From contig PMDS01000020.1 in the NCBI GenBank assembly GCA_003155655.1, positions 1 to 57,365 of the forward strand: a DNA stretch of 57,365 nucleotides, given 5' to 3'. Below the pieces are notes generated by a model that was not told where the DNA came from, ran no database searches, and saw nothing but the letters and a program-made list of their open reading frames with translations. Source of the DNA: Melioribacter sp. GTDB taxonomy: Bacteria; Bacteroidota; Ignavibacteria; Ignavibacteriales; Melioribacteraceae. The first letter of the stretch is position 1. Every line of letters begins with the position of its first letter. The position numbers were made by a program, and so were the translations under genes. Of this stretch, positions 1 to 7,488 are shown one piece after another.

Positions 1-120
1 ATAGCTTTTTTAAGAATGAATCTTTTTGTTAAGATTTTACTGAATGAATGGCTGGATAATCCTTTTAATCCGAGAGAAAATACTGACTTAAAACTTATGC
101 AAGAAAGTTTATTTGATTAG
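1..120 (+). CDS. C-terminal fragment of a probable transposase (partial)
   Basis: An open frame enters from the left edge and ends at TAG 118-120, giving about 39 residues. The segment RMNLFVKILLNEWLDNPF resembles the C-terminal tail of IS4-type DDE transposases as I remember them (R-x-N-L-F ... W-L-x-x-P-F). Only the tail is visible, so no catalytic residue can be checked. It may be the 3' end of an insertion sequence whose right end lies in the following 200 bases, but I could not identify a terminal inverted repeat. The family assignment is inference; an unrelated short protein tail is possible. Confidence 0.4.
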   Translation: MAFLRMNLFVKILLNEWLDNPFNPRENTDLKLMQESLFD

Positions 121-205
121 GGGGGTTCTTTTAGGATCTTTGCTTAAATCTGTCCAATTCTTCTTATTTTACTATATTTTTTATCTTCTCTTTTTTATCT
201 TGGAC

Positions 206-258
206 AGCAGTGATATCACTGCTAAAATTTCTTTACTTTTTTGAGGTATTATCTCAAA
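206..258. promoter_or_regulatory. Perfect 18-bp palindrome and second inverted repeat upstream of proB
   Basis: AGCAGTGATATCACTGCT at 206-223 is a perfect palindrome with no spacer. A second inverted repeat, TTTGAG-N7-CTCAAA, occupies 240-258. Both lie 60-110 bases before the proB start. A spacerless palindrome suggests a dimeric regulator site rather than a terminator, and no T-run follows it. It could instead belong to the end of the preceding mobile element. Function is inferred only. Confidence 0.4.
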
Positions 259-315
259 TTTGTTATCTTAATCTGCAATTCTGACTATCAGTATATTTTC
301 AAGTAAGGAATAGAA

Positions 316-1452
316 ATGAACAGTATATTAATGCAACCATGGCACAGGGCAGTTATAAAAGTTGGCAGCGGGCTGATTGCTCCCGGCGGAGAAAGAATAA
401 GCACAAAATTCATTTTACCAATAGCGTCTTTTATTACCGAATGCAGAAACCAGGGAAAGGAAATTGTTCTAGTTTCTTCCGGAGCTGTTGCCGCGGGGTT
501 ATCAACACAACCGCAAATGCAGAAACGTACACACCGCTCCATTCCTGAAAAACAAGCTCTTGCAGCTATCGGGCAGTCGCTTCTGATGGCAAACTGGAAC
601 CGTTTTTTTGATTTTCCATGCTCGCAAATATTATTAACTTATGATGATATCCACGACCGCAGAAGATTTGTAAATGCTAAAAACACAATTCAAAAATTAA
701 TTGATCTTGGTACTCTGCCGATTGTAAATGAGAATGATACAGTTGCAGTGGAAGAATTAAAGGTCGGAGATAACGATAACCTTGCCGCTTATGTTGCAAT
801 GCTTGCCGAAGCAGATATTCTTATCATATGTACAGACATAGACGGATTGTTTGATTCGGATCCTAAAAGAAATAAAAACGCAAAGTTAATTCCGGTAGTT
901 GAAAAGATTGATAATACAATCTATTCTTTGGCGGAAGGATCAAAAAATCCGATTGCAACCGGCGGTATGAAAACCAAAATAGAAGCAGCGCATAAAGCTG
1001 TTGTGCGCGGCATTGATACAATAATTTTAAACAGCACAAAAAGGGAAGTGTTTGACCATCTTCTTGACGGAAAACTTATAGGAACAATATTCAAGAAAAA
1101 TTCAAACCCAATGACAGCAAAAAAACATTGGATGCTTCACGCACTTACTACAACCGGCAAAATAGTAATAGATTTGGGAGCTGCAAAAGCGGTTCAATAT
1201 AAAGGAGCTTCATTACTTTCGTCAGGAGTCTTAGCCTGCGAAGGAGATTTTAAAAAAGGGGAACCGGTTGAAGTTTATGTAAAGGAAGGAAAAACATTGA
1301 ATGTTATTGCTAAGGGCGTTACTCAATACAATTCAAATGATCTTAAAAAAATTCTCGGAAAAAAGAGCTCTGAAATTTCTTCAATACTTGGTTATACCAA
1401 TACAAAGGAAGTAATTCACAGGGATGAGTTAGTGCTTGTAACAGATATTTAA
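316..1452 (+). CDS. proB: Glutamate 5-kinase
   Basis: Catalyses ATP-dependent phosphorylation of glutamate to gamma-glutamyl phosphate, the first step of proline synthesis, in the cytosol. The 378 residues match the usual two-domain form: an amino-acid kinase fold at about 10-255 (VGSGL near the start, ENDTVAVEELKVGDND substrate region, TDIDGLFDSDP, GTGGM-like segment near 215) and a C-terminal PUA domain at about 280-365. AAGGAA lies 5 bases before the ATG. proA follows after 9 bases, so the two are almost certainly co-transcribed. Proline feedback inhibition is typical of the family. Identification is very secure. Confidence 0.96.
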   Translation: MNSILMQPWHRAVIKVGSGLIAPGGERISTKFILPIASFITECRNQGKEIVLVSSGAVAAGLSTQPQMQKRTHRSIPEKQALAAIGQSLLMANWNRFFDFPCSQILLTYDDIHDRRRFVNAKNTIQKLIDLGTLPIVNENDTVAVEELKVGDNDNLAAYVAMLAEADILIICTDIDGLFDSDPKRNKNAKLIPVVEKIDNTIYSLAEGSKNPIATGGMKTKIEAAHKAVVRGIDTIILNSTKREVFDHLLDGKLIGTIFKKNSNPMTAKKHWMLHALTTTGKIVIDLGAAKAVQYKGASLLSSGVLACEGDFKKGEPVEVYVKEGKTLNVIAKGVTQYNSNDLKKILGKKSSEISSILGYTNTKEVIHRDELVLVTDI

Positions 1453-1461
1453 AGGAAAAAT

Positions 1462-2721
1462 ATGCAGGATGATCTAATTCAGCTGGCAAAGAAAAGCCGC
1501 GCGGCATCAAACAAAATTGCCCGGTTGACAACAGGCGAAAAAAATAATTTGCTAAGCGCTATGGCTGAACAGCTTTTAAAACAGAAGGAAAGCATTTTGA
1601 AAGCCAATGCTGTTGATATAGAATCGGCTAAAGAAAATAAATTGTCTTCTGCAATGTTAGACAGACTGCTTTTGACCCCGGAAAGAATTTCGGGAATGGC
1701 AAAAGCGCTTGAGGAAATTGTTCAGCTTCAAGATCCTGTAGGAGAAATTAGTGATGAGCGAATCCGCCCAAACGGATTGAAAGTTGAAATGATGCGGATT
1801 CCGCTGGGAGTAATAGCAATAATTTATGAAGCGCGTCCGAATGTAACATCCGACGCTGCCGGTTTATGTTTGAAGAGTGGGAATGCAGTAATACTGCGGG
1901 GCGGGTCAGAAGCGTTTAATTCAAACAAAGCAATTGTTAAAGCCTTGCAGGATGGATTGGAAAGCTGCGGAGTTGATGCTGCAACAATTACTTTTGTTCC
2001 GACAACAGACCGCCAGGCAATGTTAGAACTTTTAAAACTTGACTATTACATTGATCTTGTAATCCCACGCGGCGGTGAAGGACTAATCCATTTTGTTGCG
2101 GAAAACAGCCGCATTCCGGTTATAAAACATTATAAAGGCATCTGTCACCTTTATGTTGATAAAGACGCAGATATTGAAATGGCAATTAAGCTTTTAATTG
2201 ACGGCAAAACATCCCGGCCGGGAGTCTGCAACGCGCTTGAAACACTTTTAGTTCATAAAGAAATTGCAAAAACATTTTTACCGCGGGCAAATGAAGAAAT
2301 GAAAAAACGCGGAGTAGAAATCCGCGGATGTGAAAAGACAAAATCAATTTTGCCTGACATTACTTCGGCCAAAAAGGAAGATTTTGGTTTTGAATTTCTT
2401 GATTTGATCATTGCCGCTAAAGTTGTTGATAATTATGATGAAGCGGTAGCACATATTGAAGAGTTTGGTTCCAATCATACGGAAGTTATTACAACAAAAA
2501 ATTCAGAGACCGCACAAAAATTTATCCGTGATATAAATTCTTCTTCGGTGATGGTAAATGCATCATCACGCTTTGCAGACGGCGGTGAGATGGGGCTTGG
2601 GGCTGAGATTGGAATTTCGACAACAAAGCTGCACGCTTACGGTCCTATGGGATTGGAGGCATTAACCACCCGCAAGTTTGTTGTTGTTGGAGACGGGCAG
2701 ATAAGACATAAAATTGAATAA
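1462..2721 (+). CDS. proA: Glutamate-5-semialdehyde dehydrogenase (gamma-glutamyl phosphate reductase)
   Basis: NADPH-dependent reduction of gamma-glutamyl phosphate to glutamate semialdehyde, the second step of proline synthesis. The 419 residues are full length for the aldehyde dehydrogenase superfamily member ProA. Visible are the substrate/cofactor segment IYEARPNVTSDAAGLCLKSGN, the catalytic-cysteine motif RPGVCNALET, and the C-terminal SSRFADGGEMGLGAEIGIST block. It starts 9 bases after proB with AAAGGAA as ribosome site. The gene is convergent with the next minus-strand gene, with only 32 bases between the stops and no clear terminator hairpin. Confidence 0.96.
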   Translation: MQDDLIQLAKKSRAASNKIARLTTGEKNNLLSAMAEQLLKQKESILKANAVDIESAKENKLSSAMLDRLLLTPERISGMAKALEEIVQLQDPVGEISDERIRPNGLKVEMMRIPLGVIAIIYEARPNVTSDAAGLCLKSGNAVILRGGSEAFNSNKAIVKALQDGLESCGVDAATITFVPTTDRQAMLELLKLDYYIDLVIPRGGEGLIHFVAENSRIPVIKHYKGICHLYVDKDADIEMAIKLLIDGKTSRPGVCNALETLLVHKEIAKTFLPRANEEMKKRGVEIRGCEKTKSILPDITSAKKEDFGFEFLDLIIAAKVVDNYDEAVAHIEEFGSNHTEVITTKNSETAQKFIRDINSSSVMVNASSRFADGGEMGLGAEIGISTTKLHAYGPMGLEALTTRKFVVVGDGQIRHKIE

Positions 2722-2753
2722 ATTTATATATTCTATTTTCAGAGTTAAGTAGT

Positions 2754-3209
2754 TTACCGTAATCCTTTGTATTCCATTCCCGGTCCATCATCGGGACGGG
2801 CGGCAAATCCATGTTTCTCATAAAAATTTCTTTTCCCCTTTGCGCAGAATAATTGGATATCGCGGATGTTTAACTCAAAACATTTATTTAAAAGCATTTT
2901 GAGAATCTGCGAGCCAATATTTTTTCCCTGGTATTCAGGAAAAACAATCATTTCATAAATCATTGCATGCAAGATTCCGTCGGAGACAAATCTGCCAAAA
3001 CCGACTAATTTGCTGCCAACATAGGCACATACACTAAAGTAGCTGTTTTTAATAGAAACAGCCAATTCCTCTTTATTCAAATTGTATTCCTGATTCCATC
3101 CGGTCGATTCAAATAATTCAAAGTATTGATCAATCTGCGGCAGTTCAGTTTTATATTGAATTTGTTCCATCATATTAAAATTGTAAAAATTATAAAGGCA
3201 AAAAGTCAT
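2754..3209 (-). CDS. GNAT-family N-acetyltransferase
   Basis: A single GNAT domain of about 140 residues that would transfer an acetyl group from acetyl-CoA to an unknown amine. The acetyl-CoA loop is visible as VFPEYQGKNIGSQIL, followed by a C-terminal strand-helix with FYEKHGF, typical of the fold. Neither the first ATG (3209) nor the paired ATG ATG at 3170-3175 has a good ribosome site. Alignment to the family favours the internal start (protein beginning MEQIQYKTELP), because the 12 extra residues are low-complexity and precede the fold. Substrate unknown. Confidence 0.8.
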   Translation of the reverse strand: MTFCLYNFYNFNMMEQIQYKTELPQIDQYFELFESTGWNQEYNLNKEELAVSIKNSYFSVCAYVGSKLVGFGRFVSDGILHAMIYEMIVFPEYQGKNIGSQILKMLLNKCFELNIRDIQLFCAKGKRNFYEKHGFAARPDDGPGMEYKGLR

Positions 3210-3369
3210 ATTTAGTTGGGTTTATGTCTGGGCCGGACAAGTCGAAACCTCTTTATTTTTATCGCTAATAGCAATTTTACAAATTATTTAGAGTTATTTC
3301 CCTTTAACCTTTCAGATTATGACAAAGTAAAAACTAATTAATGATAAACGATTTAAAAAAATTTAAAAA

Positions 3370-3840
3370 TTATTTCTTTTCATTTTGCTGCAGATCCGTT
3401 TTCCCGGTTGGACCAACACCGGTAACCTGAAGAATCACTTCGCCGTTCTTAGCCCATGCAAAATGAGGCTGTCTTGCCGGTTCTGTAAAAAAAGTACCCG
3501 CCGGCATTTCAATTAATTTTGATTCATCAAATTTATCGCCGTATCCATAATAAAATGTACCGGATAGAACAATAACATGTCGTGTCTCCGGATGAAAATG
3601 TGCAAGCAGTTTTACATTTGCAGGAATTTTTACACGGCTTGTGTAAAGCTCCGGTTGTGTTGGGTTTCCATCGAGCACAACTGTCTGCAAACCGGTAGGA
3701 TCATTTGGGTTAGCTGTAAATTTTATTTCTTTTGGTAATATAACCTTGGGATTTAATTTCTGAGTTTGGAAAAAAGTAAATGCTGTGCCAGAGATAAACA
3801 CAGAAATAACTATCACTATAATTAATTTGTATATTTTCAT
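3370..3840 (-). CDS. Exported or membrane-anchored cupin-domain protein
   Basis: The 156 residues begin with a hydrophobic N-terminal segment (about 5-25) that acts as signal peptide or anchor. A single cupin domain follows at about 55-145. Metal-ligand histidines and glutamate are visible in HFHPETRHVIVLSG, and the second motif in PAGTFFTEPARQPHF supplies another histidine. It is therefore probably a metal-binding small beta-barrel outside the cytoplasm; activity is unknown. It starts 19 bases after the stop of the SMP-30-like gene upstream, so the two form an operon and may act on the same substrate class, which is inference. Confidence 0.75.
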   Translation of the reverse strand: MKIYKLIIVIVISVFISGTAFTFFQTQKLNPKVILPKEIKFTANPNDPTGLQTVVLDGNPTQPELYTSRVKIPANVKLLAHFHPETRHVIVLSGTFYYGYGDKFDESKLIEMPAGTFFTEPARQPHFAWAKNGEVILQVTGVGPTGKTDLQQNEKK

Positions 3841-3859
3841 AGCTTAACCTTTACCGGAT

Positions 3860-5107
3860 TTATTTAATTAGAATTAATTTTTTTGTTTGAGTAAAATTAC
3901 CCGCAATAAGAGTGTAGAAATAAATGCCGCTGGTTAATTGAGAACCATGCCTAGCGGCAGGCAAGTCGAGAATTGAGAATTGAGAATTATAAATGCCTGC
4001 AGATTGAAATTCATTAACAAGTGTTTTAACCTCATTTCCCAGTAGATCATAAATTTTCAGAGATATAAATCCTGCTTTTGGTAACTGGTAACCAATAACC
4101 GTTGAAGGATTGAACGGATTTGGATAGTTTTGGAAGAGTTTATAATTATTTGGGAGAATCCCTCCTTGTTTCTTATCAACACCCGTAGTGGAAGCAAGAC
4201 GTATTTTATAAACAGATGAGCCGGATGTAATATAAAGAGTTTTTTTATCTGCATCACCCCAGGCGCAGTTTGAAGCCGATGCGTTATTGGGCATTAAAAT
4301 TTTATCTAAATAAGTATTTCCCGTTGGCGGAAATATCCAAACGCCTCCGGGACCGCAGCAATAAATATTCCCTACGGAATCTACTTTCATTCCATCAGCA
4401 TATCCCGGCTGCGTAAGTGTATAAATAAGCGTTTTATTTTTAATAGTTGAGTCATTAACAACATCAAAGGAATAAATTTTTACTTGCTGCGATTCATTTA
4501 CATATAATTTTTTTTCGTCCGGAGAAAAGCATATCCCATTCGGAAGAGTAAAAGTAGTGTCAAGCAATTGTACCTGTCCGCTTTTGGGACTAATTCTATA
4601 AATACCTTTTACAGATTTTCCATTAATTATAATTTCATCTTGACCGCCAACTGGAACATTAAAATCAGGATCTGTAAAGAAAATGGATCCGTCCGACTTC
4701 ACTACAACATCATTGGGACTATTAAATCTACCGCCAAGATACGTTGTAGCAAGCGGAGTAATTTTTCCGTCAAGCTCCTGACGGGAAACGCGGCGTTTTC
4801 CCATTTGCGTAAGAATTAATCTTCCTTGTTTATCAAACGTAAGACCGTTCGAACTGTCTGATTTTGCTAAATATTTGCTTAATGAATTATCGGTAGGAGA
4901 CCACTGATAAATAATCGCAGCTTGTATATCGCTGAATAATAACCCTGTTCCGTCCTTCCAAACCGGTCCTTCCGGCTGAAGAATACCCGTAGCAATTCGC
5001 TCCAGCTTGGCGCCTGAAGGAATTGGGGATTGCGCATAGAAAAAATTTACACAGCAAAAAAATAAAAAAAAGAAAAATGTTAATTGATGTTTACTTGTCA
5101 TTATCAT
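3860..5107 (-). CDS. SMP-30/gluconolactonase-like propeller protein with T9SS sorting domain
   Basis: The 415-residue secreted protein has a signal peptide (about 1-25), a six-bladed SMP-30/gluconolactonase-type propeller (about 30-305, with EGPVWKDGTGLLFSDI, SPNDVVVKSDGSIFFTDP and LPNGICFSPDEKKLYVNES), and a C-terminal Type IX secretion sorting domain (about 325-415, NYPNPFNPST ... LLGNEVKTLV ... TKKLILIK). It is predicted to be exported through T9SS and attached or released at the cell surface; lactone hydrolysis is the family guess. The sorting domain carries an insertion of about 9 residues encoded by a dispersed repeat at about 3940-3985. An alternative start is the ATG two codons in (5101). 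Confidence 0.8.
   Translation of the reverse strand: MIMTSKHQLTFFFFLFFCCVNFFYAQSPIPSGAKLERIATGILQPEGPVWKDGTGLLFSDIQAAIIYQWSPTDNSLSKYLAKSDSSNGLTFDKQGRLILTQMGKRRVSRQELDGKITPLATTYLGGRFNSPNDVVVKSDGSIFFTDPDFNVPVGGQDEIIINGKSVKGIYRISPKSGQVQLLDTTFTLPNGICFSPDEKKLYVNESQQVKIYSFDVVNDSTIKNKTLIYTLTQPGYADGMKVDSVGNIYCCGPGGVWIFPPTGNTYLDKILMPNNASASNCAWGDADKKTLYITSGSSVYKIRLASTTGVDKKQGGILPNNYKLFQNYPNPFNPSTVIGYQLPKAGFISLKIYDLLGNEVKTLVNEFQSAGIYNSQFSILDLPAARHGSQLTSGIYFYTLIAGNFTQTKKLILIK
3938..3987 (-). repeat. Dispersed repeat inserted in frame in the T9SS domain
   Basis: On the coding strand three successive AATTCTC units are followed by a hairpin-forming segment containing TGCCTGCCGCTAGGCA (arms TGCCT and AGGCA). 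The reading frame runs through it as NSQFSILDLPAARHGSQ. The equivalent part of the second sorting domain in this window (gene ending 33507) lacks about 9 of these residues, which marks this as an in-frame insertion rather than part of the domain. Confidence 0.6.
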
Positions 5108-5192
5108 TACTCCGCGTGTATTCAGAAATTAAACATTATTTTCATCAGAATTCAAAGTCAAACAATACCGGATTTGTTTTAGAATAATATCT

Positions 5193-5693
5193 TTATTGTT
5201 TCTGGATATAGTTTGAAGCAAGATTTCCGCAAATAGGACAGTTCTTGACTGGTTTACCAAATTCGATGTTACCGCAAACCGGGCATAGATAGATTTCACT
5301 TATATCCAAATCTTTACCATTTTCGGCGGCTTCCAGCGCAATTTTGTATAATTGTGCGTGAACAGCTTCGGCATCAACTGCGTACTTAAACATTCTTTTT
5401 GCTTTATGATTATCTGTCTCAGCTTGCTCCAGCATAGGCGGATACATTTCCGTGAACTCATATGTTTCGCCGGCGATTGCAGCTTTCAGGTTCTCAATAG
5501 TTGAACCAATTCCTTCTAAAGCACCTAGATGTCCTTCCGCATGAATTCTTTCAGCCTCGGCAGCGGTTAGAAAAAGTTTTGCTATATTCTTAAATCCTTC
5601 TTTTGCAGCCTTCTTTGCGAAGGCACGGTATTTTTGATTTGCCTGGCTTTCGCCTGCAAATGCTTCTTTTAAATTATCTTGTGTTGTTGGCAT
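5193..5693 (-). CDS. Rubrerythrin
   Basis: A 166-residue cytosolic non-haem di-iron peroxidase that reduces hydrogen peroxide in anaerobes and microaerophiles. The four-helix domain carries the expected iron ligands (E15, the E46/H51 region AEAERIH, E109/H112 in DAEAVHAQ). The C-terminal rubredoxin-like domain has C137-x2-C140 and C152-x2-C155. Length and domain order are normal. It is monocistronic on the minus strand, with about 85 bases to the next gene downstream and a 390-base gap upstream. No PerR or other operator is recognisable. Confidence 0.94.
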   Translation of the reverse strand: MPTTQDNLKEAFAGESQANQKYRAFAKKAAKEGFKNIAKLFLTAAEAERIHAEGHLGALEGIGSTIENLKAAIAGETYEFTEMYPPMLEQAETDNHKAKRMFKYAVDAEAVHAQLYKIALEAAENGKDLDISEIYLCPVCGNIEFGKPVKNCPICGNLASNYIQKQ

Positions 5694-5902
5694 AATTATT
5701 TCTCCAAATATAATAATGTGACATTGTAATAATTCTGAATTTATAGTCTACCAAGAATTTTATCCATTACATTTACAAATTAAATTGAAAAATGGTAAGT
5801 AGATTTAAGAATTTTAAAGCTGACGGGCAAGTCTTGAAATTCGGTTCATGTATAATTGATCATAATTTTTGTTAAAGTATAAACTATTTAATTAAGAAAT
5901 AA

Positions 5903-6052
5903 AAAATCCGGCAGCTTGATTTAATATCCCGAGTAGCTGCCGGACAGATCAATTAGTCAAGTGCCAATGCAAGCAATTACACCATAACCCTTTTCGGCTA
6001 TTATATAGCGCTTTGAATTTTTGAATTCAGTTGAGCCCGGATTAGTTTCATG
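5903..6052 (-). pseudogene. Decayed 3' end of a HAD acid phosphatase gene
   Basis: Read on the minus strand from about 6028 this gives EFKNSKRYIIAEKGYGVIACIG, then T, a TGA stop, LIDLSGSYSGY, a TAA stop and IKLPD. It aligns residue for residue with the C-terminus of the intact HAD phosphatase at 6831-7487 (EFKETKRKILTEKGYVIIACIG ... DLFGSNTGYKIKLPN). DNA similarity continues to about 6049. No 5' part of the phosphatase gene is left; the DM9 gene begins immediately upstream. This is a partial duplication or an older copy now broken by two in-frame stops. Confidence 0.8.
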
Positions 6053-6083
6053 TATTATAATTTCACATTTCCAATGAATAAAA

Positions 6084-6662
6084 TTACCTGCAATTTTTTG
6101 AAGTTTCATACAGCACTTCCAATCGTTTTATTGTTTCATCACGCGGCGGCATTTTTCGGTTCAAATAGTCTCTAGCAGCGTCAATATCAGTTACTAAATG
6201 GTCACATCCTTCATCATTTGCAATATCCGATATTCTACGCAAGTTTTTCTTCAGTCTGTCAACATCCGCAGTACTAAGAGATTTGTTTCTCTGCCAATCT
6301 TTTGTAGAAGATTCAATTAATTGCCTGAGTTCAGAAGTTGCTTTTGAAGGACCTTCGAAATGCGGTCTTCTTGCCGGTTGAGCCGCTTGACATACCATTA
6401 TCTCGTAATTTCTAATCTGAATTTCTTTTCCATCATAAGATATGCAGCAATGATCCCAGCCTCTTTTTATTTTACCAGGATGTACGCCGCCCATATAATT
6501 TGCACGCGTAACATATAAAATTTCACCGTTTTCTCTTCCTCCGGCTACTGCATATTCTGGTATAAAACCATTCTTTCCTTCAACCCATGCAACACAGTCC
6601 TGCGCTTTTAGATCAATTGCAAATAGTAAAAGAATAGTAAAAATAATGATTGATTTGTACAT
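6084..6662 (-). CDS. Secreted DM9 (DUF3421)-domain protein
   Basis: 192 residues with a clear signal peptide (MYKSIIIFTILLLFAIDLKAQ). Residues about 25-90 match a DM9 repeat: W-V-x-G, then AVAGGRENGEILYVTRANYMGG, PGKIKRGWDHCCISYDGKE and YEIMV. DM9 domains are best known from insects and molluscan mannose-binding lectins and also occur in bacteria. The remainder (about 100-192) is helical and charged with no family I recognise. Cysteines at both ends of the DM9 part suggest disulfides. It sits between an intact HAD phosphatase gene and a decayed copy of it. A carbohydrate-binding role is inference from the eukaryotic family. Confidence 0.72.
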   Translation of the reverse strand: MYKSIIIFTILLLFAIDLKAQDCVAWVEGKNGFIPEYAVAGGRENGEILYVTRANYMGGVHPGKIKRGWDHCCISYDGKEIQIRNYEIMVCQAAQPARRPHFEGPSKATSELRQLIESSTKDWQRNKSLSTADVDRLKKNLRRISDIANDEGCDHLVTDIDAARDYLNRKMPPRDETIKRLEVLYETSKNCR

Positions 6663-6830
6663 ATTTTTCTCCTGTTATTTGTTAGATGGTCAATTTGATT
6701 TCTAATTCGGATATTTATGTCTCTTAAATGAAAAGAATTGTTTAAATTCGAACTACAACCTATTCAGGATTAACCGGGAAATCAAGATTTTTTTGAAATT
6801 GATTAATATTCAGGATATAAAATCTTAGAT

Positions 6831-7487
6831 TTACTCAATGGAGTATAAATAATTAGGCAGTTTGATTTTATATCCGGTGTTGCTGCCGAATAGATCGGTC
6901 ATCTGGTCGCCGATACAGGCGATTATCACATACCCCTTTTCTGTCAGTATTTTACGCTTTGTCTCTTTGAATTCAGCAGCAGGAATTTTTGTTTCGTCCG
7001 GTTGGCGTACAATCAAGGTGTCAAACTTTGTATAACCCTGTTCAATAAGATTATTTTTTGTTGCATCATGTACTTCAGAAAACCGCCCGGTAAGGAAAAT
7101 TACATGAATGCTTTTTGAGACAAGGTAATCATAAAAACGCTTTGTCTCTTTAATAGCAGGTAATTTTGCGCTAAGAATGGACTCATGCCATAGGTTTTGT
7201 ATATATCCAAAACCAATAGACTTTGTCAGGTCATAATTTGAAAGAGACGTTTCATCAACATCAAAAACGACAACGGATTTATCATTAAGCGTCATCTTAT
7301 TAATATGTTCAATTGCATCATCAATAATTTTTTTACATTCACTGTCATATTGTCCCGAATCATAATATTTCTGAACTGCATCTTTTACTTCACCAAGGGT
7401 TACTAATTTTGTTGTTGCCTGGGCAAAACAGAAGAAAGGAGTAAGAAGTAAGAAGTAAATTAAGGCAGCTTTGTTAATCAATTTCAT
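6831..7487 (-). CDS. Secreted HAD-family (class B/IIIB-like) acid phosphatase
   Basis: The 218 residues start with a signal peptide (about 1-23, ending CFAQA). The HAD nucleophile motif DVDET is at 76-80, the second motif is FLTGR near 140, and the third is the lysine/GDQMTDLF segment near the C-terminus. This is the class B acid phosphatase/5'-nucleotidase-lipoprotein type that hydrolyses phosphomonoesters in the periplasm or at the surface. It begins one base after the mutS-like gene stop, so it is probably the last gene of the rpoN-hslVU operon. A decayed copy of its 3' end lies at 5903-6052. Confidence 0.85.
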   Translation of the reverse strand: MKLINKAALIYFLLLTPFFCFAQATTKLVTLGEVKDAVQKYYDSGQYDSECKKIIDDAIEHINKMTLNDKSVVVFDVDETSLSNYDLTKSIGFGYIQNLWHESILSAKLPAIKETKRFYDYLVSKSIHVIFLTGRFSEVHDATKNNLIEQGYTKFDTLIVRQPDETKIPAAEFKETKRKILTEKGYVIIACIGDQMTDLFGSNTGYKIKLPNYLYSIE

Positions 7488-7488
7488 T

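Noticed and set aside
338-353. TGGCAC matches (for example 338, 20739, 28031, 51459) as sigma-54 -24 elements
   Set aside because: None has the GC of the -12 element at the required distance, and several lie inside coding sequence.
6040-6109. ATG at 6109 (minus) opening a 48-codon frame into the phosphatase relic
   Set aside because: It lies inside the DM9 gene end and runs to the first of the two stops of the relic, so it is a by-product of the decayed gene.
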